Assembly (NCBI GenBank): GCA_029945375.1
Contig: CM057059.1
Span: forward strand, 4,092,001 to 4,156,000
DNA: 64,000 bases
Direction of reading: 5' to 3'
Origin: Agaricus subrufescens
Lineage: Eukaryota; Basidiomycota; Agaricomycetes; Agaricales; Agaricaceae
Shown: one piece after another, positions 33,254 to 43,849 of the stretch
How positions within the stretch are numbered: position 1 is the first letter of the stretch
How the letters are laid out: each line of letters starts with the position of its first letter
Position numbers and translations under genes: made by a program
The notes under the pieces: generated by a model
The model's input: only the letters and a program-made list of their open reading frames with translations
What the model was told of the DNA's origin: nothing
Database searches by the model: none

Positions 33254-33489
33254 TGTAAGCACAAGGCTTCACTTACGACACAAAGACAAATACGTAGGCA
33301 CAACGTATATTCCAGAAGAGTAAGAGTTTATGATATGCGTATACAATGAGAGAGAGAGAGAACAGATGTGAAAGAGAGGATGATGGAAGAGAGAGGTTAA
33401 CCTGTTATCGCATGGCAAGGTCCTTTATATATGGTTCGTTAGTGATCGGTTCATGACGTCAGCTCTTGTCAGTGGTAAGCTTGCTTACA
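33254..33489 (-). repeat. Gypsy 3' LTR
   Basis: 236 bases. I see only two differences from the 5' LTR (near 33262-33263), so the insertion is recent. A GA-dinucleotide run lies in the middle. Confidence 0.93.
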
Positions 33490-33745
33490 CTCCTCCCCAC
33501 CCACAACAAAAAAAGAAAGAAACGCCAGGAAGGAGGAAAAAGAAAAGGGAACACAAGATGCGCAAAGACAAGGTAGACTAGCTATCTAAATCCGTGCGCA
33601 GTTGCATTAAAAAACCCTGGTGCCCTTCAGGGAAAAAGCATACCGCAGGCAAGAGAGAAGAAGAACACACAACAAGAAACAGCAAGGAAACATGAGGACA
33701 GAAGAAAGAGAAAAAAAAGGGAAAAAGGGGGGGGAAGCGATGGTG

Positions 33746-36577
33746 CTACTTGACTGGACGTCCATGGTTGTCTAGACCTAAACATGCAAAAAACCTGTCC
33801 AACGTGGCAAGGTTCTCAACCTCACGGCCCGGCAACCATTCGCTTTCTTCAATCGGATACCCCTTATACTTCACACAATAGCTCCACCCCTGACCAACCG
33901 GCCAACACTCCAGGATGTCCTTGCCCTCAGCCTCGCCCTCACTGTTCAACGGAGGCCTCTCGAAGACGATGTTGTCATTCTCCACCCATGGCCGCACAAG
34001 GGACGCGTGGAAAGTCTCCGTCGTGGCGGCGTTACCCGGCCGGGGAATCTCGAGTGTCACAGTGCTGTGCGCAGTGTCCATTTTCCGGACAACATACGGG
34101 CCCTCAAATCGGGGCAGCAGCTTCGCCACCGTCCTCTGGCCCTCTGCGCCCAACAACTTCCACCTATTGGCTGTCGACAACTTGACAAGATCACCCACCC
34201 GGAAAGGCAAATCCGACAAGTCACACGTTTTATTCGCATGGAACGCCTGCACTACCTTGTGCTGCAGCAACAAATCCCGCGCCTGAGCCTCCAAGGTGCG
34301 GATGCGGCTCAAGAAAGACATGGGGTCTTCTGCAGGGGAAACGGGCTCTGCAACGAGAGGCGGAATGATGCGCGGAGAGAATCCCATGCGCAACTGAAAC
34401 CTGGTGAGTCCTGTTGAGGCATTCTGAGTGTTCATCATTGCGAAGCATATGGCAGGAAGCGCCTTCACCCAACCTCGCTGCAAGGAGTCAACGTGCGCCC
34501 GCAGACACTGATTCAGCGTCTTGTTGGTCCTCTCACTGGCGCCATCGGTCTCTGGATGGAAAGAAGAGGACATCTTCAGTGATGTCCCGGTGAGCCCATG
34601 TAGTGTCTGCCAAAACATGGACGTGAACAGCTTGTCGCGGTCGGACATGATTTCGAGCGGCAGTCCATTCTCACAATACCAATTGGTGAAGAACAGGTGA
34701 GCCATGTCAGCTGCGGAGGCTCGCAACAACGTGGGGACAAGGTGCACATCCGCGCCCAGCCGATCTGTGATCGTCAGAACACAATTGAAACCCTCCTCCT
34801 CGGGAAAGGGCCCAACGAAATCCAACGCAACGGCTTGAAACCGATGGTCTGGCACAGGCAAGGGATGGAGGGGGCCAAATGGCTTCTTGGTTGATGATTT
34901 CACCCGTTGACAGGTGTCACAACGAGGTACGTAGATCCGCTCCAAATCACTGTACATCCCTGGCCAGTAAAACGAACCACGCAGGGCCTCATAGCACTTA
35001 TCCAGCCCAAAGCGACCGAGCACGTCATGAGCCAGGGTGAAAATCGTCTCCCGGACGTTCCCCATGCGGGGCACGACAAGCCGGCCCTCGAAGAAGAGGA
35101 GACCGCCCCTTAAGGCAACGTTGGGGGTATTCTGCCACATTGTTAACAACTTGCTGCACCAGGTATCTTTGTTGTAGCCCTCCTTGATCACCATACGCAA
35201 CTCATCGTCTACTGCTACAGCCAAGGTTGCGGCCACGGACGTGTCATCAACGCCACAAAGGGCTGGAGCCCACTGCGCCTGCACCAACGCCAGTGCATCC
35301 AGCAGGCTGCACACGGCAACTTCAAGCTCGTCCATTTGATCGTAGGGTGTCATGTGGAACACATCCACCTCAGCACAAATGGTGGGGAACACAGTACAAG
35401 AGAGGGTGTTGGCGGCCACATTATCCTCCCCACATAGGTAGACTATGTTGAAATCGTACTGTTGAAGAAACTCCATCCACCTCACCTGTCGGCGGGAGAG
35501 ATGTTTCTGTGACTGAAGGCACTCAAGAGTGCAGTGGTCCGTAAGCACCGTGAAGGGCACCCCGATCAGATCCACCTGCCACTTCTCCAGCACGCGCACA
35601 ATCGCCAACAGTTCTTTCTCATGGACGGGGTAGTTCAGCTCAGCCTTTTTAAAGGATTTCGACTCGAAGGCGACAGGCCGAGCAGACTCAAACGTCTTAC
35701 CATTACTCAGAACTGCGCCGCTCCCCGTATCTGACGCGTCTGTGGACACAAAAATGCGGTTCACATCCAAGGCGGAGTAGTCGATGGTGGTGAGACAATC
35801 TCGAGACAGCACCAATCGTTTTATACTGTCAAAGGCACTCTGGTGAGAATCGGACCAGTCTGGGAATTGCGAATCATGATCTTTCTCCGTCAACCTTGAG
35901 AGGATGGCAGAGTAGCAAGCCAAATCGGGTAAAAACACGGCCAGGTATCGGACGAGGCCCAAAAACTGCCGGACCTCCTTCGCTGATTGTGGCACAGGCC
36001 AGTTAATAATGCGATCAGCCTTGCGGTCGTCCGCCTCAATTTCCCTTGCACTAATCCGGTGACCGAGGAAATTAATCTCTATGCAGAACAGTTTCGTTTT
36101 CTTAAGTTTGCAGTACAGGCCAGCGTCTCGCAACGACTGTAGGATGAGTTTCACATTACGTTCACAGTCTGTTAACGACTGAGACCAAATCACAATATCA
36201 TCGAGGTAAACCCTGCAAATCTTGCCTATATGCTCATGGAGCGCCTTGTTAATGCAGCGCTGGTGGATGGCCAGGGCATTTCTCAAGCCCATGGGCATCA
36301 CCACCCACTCGTAGGATCCAAATGGCGTGGACACTGCTGTCTTCCCAATGTCCTTGTGCCGCATCCTAGTCTGGAAGAAAGCACTCATCATGTCGATTAC
36401 CACAAAAAACTTTCCTTGCGCACAGTCATTCAAAACGTCATCGACCTTTGGCAATGTGTAGTTGTCCGGGATTGTGTTACGATTCAGTTCGCGGTAGTCA
36501 TTCACCCAACACGGTGGGGCGTCTGGGTCAGCTTTCGGAATGCAAAAGGAAGGGGAAGCATGTGGAGAGTCTGATGG
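33746..36577 (-). pseudogene. Gypsy pol: RT, RNase H, integrase, chromodomain
   Basis: Open from just after the TGA at 36578-36580 to the stop at 33746. RT motifs are VNDYRELNRNT, FQTRMRHKD, PMGLRNALAI and the catalytic YLDD; RNase H has STDAS and HEKELLAI. Integrase has HD..GRFG...C..C (the second zinc His is Arg), LDFVGPF, SDRDKLF and ETDGASERTNKT, giving the D-D-E set. The last 60 residues form a chromodomain (YCVKYKGYPIEESEWLP). The in-frame link to gag needs one base change, so pol is intact but cut off from gag. Confidence 0.85.
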
Positions 36578-39157
36578 TCAGATATGACGAGCATCGAGAT
36601 GCTTGTCTATCAGCCTCTTCCACGCCTGCCTGTATTGCCTTGGACAGCTGTAAGTCCTTGGTTTAACAGTCTTAGACGGGTCCTTGAGGTTTATCTCTGC
36701 TTCAATGTCCTTTGGAAGCGCGGAGACATTCGGCATGTCTGCAAAAATTGGCACAAAGTTGGCAGTTATCTTATCGTGTAGCCAGCGAAGGATTTCTTCA
36801 TCAATGACTGAAGTGATATGCTCTTGAATTGCAGCAACTACGGTCTGCACATTGGAGGTATGCGTGTACTGGGTCATGGCAAGCTTTGTAGCCAGCAGCC
36901 GCTCCTTAAGATCTTCAATCAACGACTTTCTATAATGGGCGGTCGTCTTTAAGTGACGTTTTTCCAAGGCCCGCCGTTCTGGAGCAGGCAGCGGCTTACT
37001 CAACTGCCTCTTAACTTTAGCATTATCGCCCAGTAGATTATAATTTTGTTTCTTATCAGTGACGACCCATGCTTCACTGTCAATAACAATCGAGTTCACT
37101 GTCAGGAAAGGCATTCCCAAGATTATTGGACAAGATAATTCATTAACAACTAAAGCTTTCACACTACGAGCGGTATAGGATAGGTCGGTAGAAGACAGGG
37201 GTAACACAACAAAATCTTTAAGGGAAGAGCGACCAGATGACATTGCACCGCGTACAGAAAAGGAGTCTTTAAGAGGATGTCGCTCCAGACCAAGTTCGCT
37301 AGCTAAGGTATCGCGGATGAGGACCACGTGTGCCCCACAGTCAAGGAGAGCCGTCGTTTTCACTGGGAAATCATCGTTAGGTGCCAATATAGAACATTCC
37401 CAATAGAGATGTTGACCACGTACATCACTATGGGTCGTGTCCCCTTCGTCCCCGAGAAAAGCGATAGTATCGCTGTCACCACTAGAGTCCCCAGCAGGCT
37501 CTTGGTCAGCCAGAACAATACTGGCGGCAGCGTCCTTCTTCTGTTTCTTAGCTGGACGATCAGAGGAGGATGAGGATGAGGAGCCACGTTTGTCACCACT
37601 GGCATCCTTGCCCTTATTGAATGCGTCAATCTCGGCTTGCGTCAGTTTCTGAACAGGTCGGCAGCCCTCTCCCCAAGGAAAGGGTGCAGTACATTCCAAG
37701 GACCTATGGTTTTGCAGAACTTTCCTACACTTGAAGCAGCCGTTGAATTTCGCCACGATGGCGCATTCGTCATCGGTAAGGGTCAGGCAGTGATCCTTGT
37801 CAGCAGAACCTGCAGGCTTCTTCCCCACCTTACAAGAACTACCACCACCCGAAGAGCCAGCATTCCCACCACTGGAAATACTGGCATTACCAGAACCCGT
37901 CGACCCAGCTTTTGCATTCCGAATGCGCTCCACTTCCATAAGTGCATCGTGAATCGCTTTCTGTTGTCGGCGTCGAACGTTGTCCAATTGCTGCACCTCG
38001 TTTTCCCATTTAATAGAGTCAGTGATTGCATAGATGTAAGAACCCAAAGGGGTAGGCGTTTCAAATACTAGCCTCATAAAGTCTTCGCACAAGTGCGACT
38101 GCAGGAAACTCTGGAAAGATTTGTCGTCAAAATGGAATGCCGTCCCGACCAAAACAGAGTTCTTTCATTTGACTCTAGTTGCCTAGTCCACAAATTTATC
38201 GCCTTTCTTCATGGAGTTGGACTGTAGACTGTTGTATACTTCCAACTCCCAGTTATCCGGTAAGAACCGTTTCCGGATCTTGTCCATGAAGAGCGTAACA
38301 GTAGTACCAACAGGTTGCTTCCCCGCTTTGATGTTGACCCACTTCATGTGTTCACTATTAGCGAAACAGCCAGCAATCTTTTTCAACCATCGCTTTTCAT
38401 CAGTGATACCTTTGTCCTCAAGGTACACTTCAACATAGTCCTCCAATTCACGGAGGATGTATGGGGTCAAAACCGTGGCAGTGACTCTAGGCAATCCCAG
38501 GACTTTCAGTATTTCGATACCATCACAGAGTACGATAGCATTACCCATATCGTCATCAGAGGAGGAGTCAGAATCGGAAGAGTTGGCAGAATCAGAGGAA
38601 TCGGGTGCAGAAGCTGAAGAGAACGGTCCGGGTGGTGGTCCAGATGCAGACGGTAACGGTCCAGCGGGCAGCACAGAGGGGGTAACAGCAGCGGCAGGAG
38701 TGGCGGGAACAGGCACAGTGGGAGAATCAGAAGTGGGAGTAACACCAACACTTGATGTATGAGGTGTCGTCGGAGTCAATGCAGATGTATCGCTCCGTAA
38801 TACCAGAGAGACAGGTCAGCTAAGATGTCCAGGGACAGGAGTCGGCGGCAAAGGTACAATTCCAGTAGGGGCTGTAGAAACTGACAGAGGGTTCGTCAGA
38901 ACGGTCATTATATGTGGTGGAGGAGTGCACATATGCGCACAGAACGGCAATGTATCGGTATTAGCACCCAAAGGGGCTACAGCAGTATCAGATTCCAGCA
39001 TAGACCCGACAGGTCTTGGGATAAACGTCTTCCCAGAATGCAGAACACTAACAGACAGTCTGCGAGATCCAAAAGTGGATGACGCGGCAGTATCAAGTTC
39101 CCCGTTGGCCAACTTAGAACGAGTCTTTTGTGAGGCAGCCACGTTGGAACCTGTCAG
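36578..39157 (-). pseudogene. Gypsy gag-protease, broken by stops
   Basis: One frame from the ATG at about 39157 (MLTGSNVAASQKT) is interrupted by TGA at 38816-38818, TAG at 38183-38185, a TGA about 15 bases further on, and TGA at 36578-36580. Between them lie an acidic Ser-rich gag head (SDSANSSDSDSSSDDD), a gag core (VYLEDKGITDEKRWLKKIAG, FMDKIRKRF), a Cys-rich segment (CFKCRKVLQNH...C) and a protease with ALLDCGAHVVLI. Each stop can be explained by one C to T or G to A change from Arg or Trp codons. The start codon is not certain. Confidence 0.8.
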
Positions 39158-39216
39158 CATAAAAAAAGGTTCAATGATGGACAGTGGAGATACAAGTGTG
39201 CGAACGTAAAAAAAAG

Positions 39217-39452
39217 TGTAAGCATGAGGCTTCACTTACGACACAAAGACAAATACGTAGGCACAACGTATATTCCAGAAGAGTAAGAGTTTATGATATG
39301 CGTATACAATGAGAGAGAGAGAGAACAGATGTGAAAGAGAGGATGATGGAAGAGAGAGGTTAACCTGTTATCGCATGGCAAGGTCCTTTATATATGGTTC
39401 GTTAGTGATCGGTTCATGACGTCAGCTCTTGTCAGTGGTAAGCTTGCTTACA
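39217..39452 (-). repeat. Gypsy 5' LTR
   Basis: 236 bases, the transcription-start side on the minus strand. The bases next to it do not show a standard tRNA primer-binding site; self-priming, as in Tf1-like elements, is possible but unproven. Confidence 0.93.
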
Positions 39453-39559
39453 AATGATAGAAGAATAGAAGGATAGGAATAGAAATAACAATGATGAACA
39501 AACCAGCAGAAAAATAGAGAATCAAGAAAGAAGGACGATAACTCCTAGAAATTCACAAT

Positions 39560-41800
39560 GTTTATCAAAAATCGGCTGAGGCAGCGGCTTCGTTAAGATG
39601 TTGGCAGGCATTTCTGAGGTGGGTAACCATGATGTAGAGAGTTCCTTTCCAATGTATTGTCAGAGGAAGTGGTGACACACATCAATGTGTTTGGTCCGGG
39701 ATGAAATAACTTCCCGGTTTGCTATAGATATCGCCGCAGAATTATGGCAGAGAATTGGGTATGGTGAGGGAATAGGGATGTCAAGGAGAGTAAGGAACAT
39801 CCTGAGCCAAAGTGCTTCTTTCACCGCATGAGTTAATGCGTAGTATTCTGCTTCAGCAGATGAAAGTGCCACCGACTTCTGCTTGATGGCAGACCAGGAA
39901 ATACAACAACCCAGGAAGAAAAAACAGAAGCCTGCAGTACTCCTGCGGTTATCAACGTCCGATGCCCAATCCGAGTCCGAGAATCCACCATGTTGAATGT
40001 ATCCTCATATAGAATTCAGAAAGTGATCATCTCATTGTCCAAACACCATACCTATTTGTTTAGTCCCAGCGATGTATTGTAACACATTTTTGGCAGTGAC
40101 TAGATGTTTGTGGGTTGGATTAGCATTGTGCTGACCAAGTGCCATACAGACATAGGCGATGTCCGGACACATGCAAAGAGCGAGATACAGGAGGCTCCCA
40201 ACAAGACTTTGGCAGGTATGCTTCATGTCAGCATCAGATATTGACGGTAAGGCTCCGGGAGGGGGGTCTTTCATCTCAGAGAGTTGAGCCTTGATTGGAA
40301 TACCTAGCGGAGGAGCATGTGTCATATTATAATCATCAAGCAAGTCCCCAATAAAGGCTTCCTGCGATAGATATAACATCTGCTCTGGGTGATTCCGAAT
40401 GATCCTACAACCGAGGTATAACTGGGCAGGTCCTAGGTCAATGATGGTGAGTCGTTTCTGAAGTTGGGGGGGGTTCTGGGACCAACAATTGCAAGTGGCC
40501 AGATTGCGGCATAGGGATTGAGGGGTCGGGAGGTGATTCCCAAAGTCTGTAAAAGAAAGTGTGATCAACTTTGCTATGCCGGATACCAATACTTTCCATC
40601 ACAGTCAAGACTAATTGGTAGAACTCATAAGCTGCCTGTCTGAGACCATAGAGAGCGACATTAAGCTTCAATACCTGTGATGGATCTGTGAGGGGATAAC
40701 CAGGTATTGGTTTGATGTAGATGTCCTGTTGTAGCTGAGCATGGAGAAAGGGTGTTTTGCAGTCCCATCCATATAACTCTAGATCATTAACAGCAGCTAT
40801 AGAAAGGACAACCCTGATACTTGCTATCCTTGCAACTGGTGTGTATGTCTCTCTGTAGTCCTCTGGTTGTTGGCTAAAACCCTTTGCCACCAATTGAGCC
40901 TTCTCTTCACCTGCCTTTGGAACAGCCATATTGTGTAACTTGTAAGTGAAAACCCATCTCAGATCTATAGCTTTCCTCCCCTTAGGTAGATCACATTTGT
41001 CCCATGCCCTTATGTTCATGAAACTGTGATATTCCCTGTCCATTGCCGTTTTGAACATCTTCCAATCTCTTCTTTTCTGTGCTTCATGATAGTTTTGCGG
41101 TGCCTTGTTATAGCCAAAAGAAGTTGCAACCATTGGGATTGGTGTGTCTACCATGAAATCAATCAATACATCTTTGCAACCGGCTAATGCAAACACCACA
41201 AATTCAGACATGTATCCTTCTTGAACAATATCCTGTACACCCCCATACGCAACTAGTGCTCTAATCATGTCAGGGAAGTGGGAAGATTGTGTGGTGATGT
41301 TGTGATTTGAATGTCTAGTGGGTTGTTGTTTGATTTCATTGAGGTAAGCTTCTTTTTTGGCTGTTTGTACTTGTGTCCTCTCACCCCCATGTGATGGAGT
41401 AGAAAGTGTAAGAGGATGTGGAACACTGAGATGAGTGGGGTAGATCTTATCAAAGATGACATTAGCAGAAAAAGAGTAGGAACTGGAGGTTGACCGTATA
41501 TGTGAACCAACTTGTGCGACCTCATAAGCAATGAAGATGGGCTCATACTGTTAAGGGCCTGCGTTGGAATGGTTTTGTGGTGGGATCAGAGGATAACACA
41601 AGCACTGTGATACATGGAGATGGGAGAGGTTGGGCTTAGAACCGAAGATGTGCTTGAATAGTGTGACACTGGAAGGAAGAGTGGAGGTAGGGAGGTGATT
41701 GTGAAGGTATTGGATGGTAAGCACTGTGACACCTAGCAGTATTCCAAAAGGCAGTGCGCCAGCACTGCCTTTTGGAATGCTGCGGGTTTCTGGGGGGGTT
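39560..41800 (-). pseudogene. Copia integrase end, RT and RNase H (decayed)
   Basis: Minus-strand frames with shifts give, in order: the integrase end (LTIQYLHNHLPTSTLP, FKHIFGSKPNLSHLHV), reverse transcriptase (WKMFKTAMDREYHSFM, KGRKAIDLRWVFTYKL, AKGFSQQPEDYRETYTPVAR, YGWDCKTPFLHAQL, LNVALYGLRQAAYEFYQ) and RNase H (ALSSAEAEYYALTHAVKEA, NREVISSRTKHIDVCHHFL). The YVDD region of RT is missing or scrambled near 40480. The 3' end runs to the Gypsy insertion at 39453. It starts abruptly at about 41795, about 90 codons downstream of where the other Copia piece stops. Confidence 0.8.
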
Positions 41801-41871
41801 GCATGCACTGTTGGAAGCGTCTCAAAGAGACGATTCCAACGAGCCTAAAATCATCCGGAACGGATGATTTT
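41736..41871 (+). repeat. Three consecutive hairpins
   Basis: Hairpin 1: arms 41736-41757 and 41762-41783 (22 bp, one mismatch, core ATTCCAAAAGGCAGTGC). Hairpin 2: arms 41811-41823 and 41827-41839 (13 bp, one mismatch, loop AAA). Hairpin 3: AAAATCATCCG at 41847-41857 and its perfect complement at 41861-41871. They mark the edge of the Copia fragment. Confidence 0.8.
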
Positions 41872-41889
41872 CTGATTTTATATTTAATT

Positions 41890-42560
41890 TTCTTTCATTT
41901 GTTTTGGGAGAGGATCCAAAGAGGATCCAAGTGGATCCAGTGGATCCACTCCGAATTTCCCGGAATTCTTTCATCTTGGGCTTCAAAAATAGCATTTAAT
42001 CGTGCCAGTCCAATGGTGTGAATTTTATTCTCAAAGAAAGAGTGGATGATTTGTTATTCAATTTACAAGGAATAAAAATATTCAGTGGATCCTCCCTACT
42101 AAAATGGTTTGTGTGTTTTCTCCTTGTATTCTCATTCCATTTATACATTGATGGGTAGCCATTGTTTTTGCGATTCCAGGAAGCCTAATATTGTAGGATT
42201 TGAGCTAGTGTGTGAATTGATATTGAAATTTGATTGTTTTAGAGAGGATCCAGAGAGGATCCAAGGGCTCTCAGAGAGGCTCCAAGAGGATCCATGGGAA
42301 TTGCCGAAATTAAATCACATGACCTCCTGAGGCTCTGGATCCTCATCCCGATTTGGATAAGTGGAGCCTCTGCCAAGGATCTGGATCCGCACTTCCCGAT
42401 TTGGATGCTGGATCCTCTTCCATGGGTGTGGATCCACTTCCCAATTGGGGTGGATCCTCTCATGGATCCTCTCCCATGGCTCTGGATCCCCTTCCCAATT
42501 GGGATGGAGCCTCTTCATGCCTTCCCAATTGGGATGGCTGGAGCCTCTTGGGATATTTAT
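41890..42560 (+). repeat. GGATCC-rich repeat block
   Basis: About fifteen GGATCC hexamers in roughly 600 bases (clusters at 41911-41950, 42090, 42245-42295, 42337-42490), often as GAGGATCC on the left half and GGATCCTC on the right, so the block is partly inverted on itself. The right half also repeats CTTCCCAATTGGGATGG three times. Open stretches here are by-products of the repeat. Confidence 0.7.
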
Positions 42561-42838
42561 TTATAATCTGCCTCTCCTCCTCAATCATCCAAATTTGTGT
42601 CAGTCATGGGGTAGGCTTCTGTGCCTTGATAAAAGGTATAAATAACTGGGGTCATCTAGTATATAAGGGCTCTGCTGGCTGGAGGATTTTCCCCCCCAAA
42701 AAAATGTCATTTATAAGTTTCACTGTGCAATATATTGCACAACTCTCTAGTCTCGTATTATGCTTGGTTATAGAAGCTAATCTGACTTATTCTATAACAG
42801 TCACAATCACCCTGGGTGTAGATTCCCATAGTACACAA

Positions 42839-43640
42839 TGATTACATAAGCAGAGGAGTTTGGTACATGGAAAAATGCAGTGATTTTTTTCCATGTTTCT
42901 GTTGGTTCTTTTGTGGGAAATTTATTTGCAACAAATTCGCCTAGAGTGGACACTCTTTTGGAACAGAGGGGAGAGTTTTCCACACTACATATTTTCTTAA
43001 TTATGTAACCATCAAAGTTTGATATGTGGGAAAATGGGGGATTTTATTTCCTTTTGGTTGGTGGTTGTTTCATTGGAAACTATTCATTATTGGGCAAGTT
43101 ATTGGCAAAATACTCGCGGAGAGTGGACTCTTTTGGACAGTTTGCCACGGTGTGACTGCGTGACCGGCTGGGTCCGAGGAGCGCTCCCTATTACACCCGT
43201 GACTGTGACCCATGAATATTTATTTTTATTTTCCTTTTCTTTTCATTTTTCGTTTTTGCCGTGATTACGTAATCATCAAAGTTTGATATGTGGGAAAATG
43301 GGGGATTTTATTTCCTTTTGGTTGGTGGTTGTTTCATGGGAAACTATTCATTATTGGGCAAGTTATTGGCAAAATACTCGTGGAGAGTGGACTCTTTTGG
43401 ACAGTTTGCCACGGTGTGACTGCGTGACCGGCTGGGTCCGAGGAGCGCTCTCTATTACACCCGTGACTGTGACTGTTAATGATACCAAAATGAACATATA
43501 TAGTTTAGTATTGACAGAGATACCTTGCCTTCACTTTAGTGCTATATCATTGGCCAACGGTCTGATTACGTAAGCAGACAAGTTTGATATCTCGAAAAAT
43601 GCGCTGATTTTTTTTCCTTTCTTTTGGTGTAAGTTTCGTG
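42839..43640 (+). repeat. 264-bp tandem repeat, two close and two decayed copies
   Basis: Two nearly identical units, anchored on GATATGTGGGAAAATGGGGG at 43021 and 43285 (period 264), with decayed relatives before (about 42862) and after (about 43586). Shared words include ACGTAATCATC, GGGCAAGTTATTGGCAAAAT and GACTGCGTGACCGG. No gene. Confidence 0.8.
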
Positions 43641-43849
43641 AGAAAATAGTTTATTTCGGACGAGTTATTTGCAAAAAACTCGCCCGGAGTCGACTCTTTT
43701 GGGAAATTGCCCGCTAATTCACTGGCTTGAGACCAGATTAGATCATCAGTCTCGTGGTCCATGGATGGCCAGGCGTGGGAATTGCCAGTGGCTGTTCCCG
43801 TGGGTCTTGTGTGCCTACAGCAAGGCCTCGTGGTGGCTGTGCTGCCATC

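Larger units (their letters stand above)
33254..39452 (-). mobile_element. Ty3/Gypsy chromovirus, nearly complete
   Basis: A 6,199-bp LTR retrotransposon on the minus strand with 236-bp LTRs (33254-33489 and 39217-39452), inverted ends TGTAAGCA...TGCTTACA, a polypurine tract GTGGGTGGGGAGGAG beside the 3' LTR, and gag-protease-RT-RNase H-integrase-chromodomain order. Flanks AATGG and AATGA look like a 5-bp target-site duplication with one mismatch. It sits within the 3' internal end of a Copia body. The coding frame has four nonsense codons. Confidence 0.9.

Noticed and set aside
36578..36580. TGA between Gypsy gag-protease and pol as a programmed readthrough codon
   Set aside because: Three further stops of the same mutational type interrupt gag, so random decay is the simpler reading.
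42294..42645. Three overlapping plus-strand frames with repeated Trp/Ile/Pro phrases
   Set aside because: Products of the GGATCC and CCCAATTGGG repeats.
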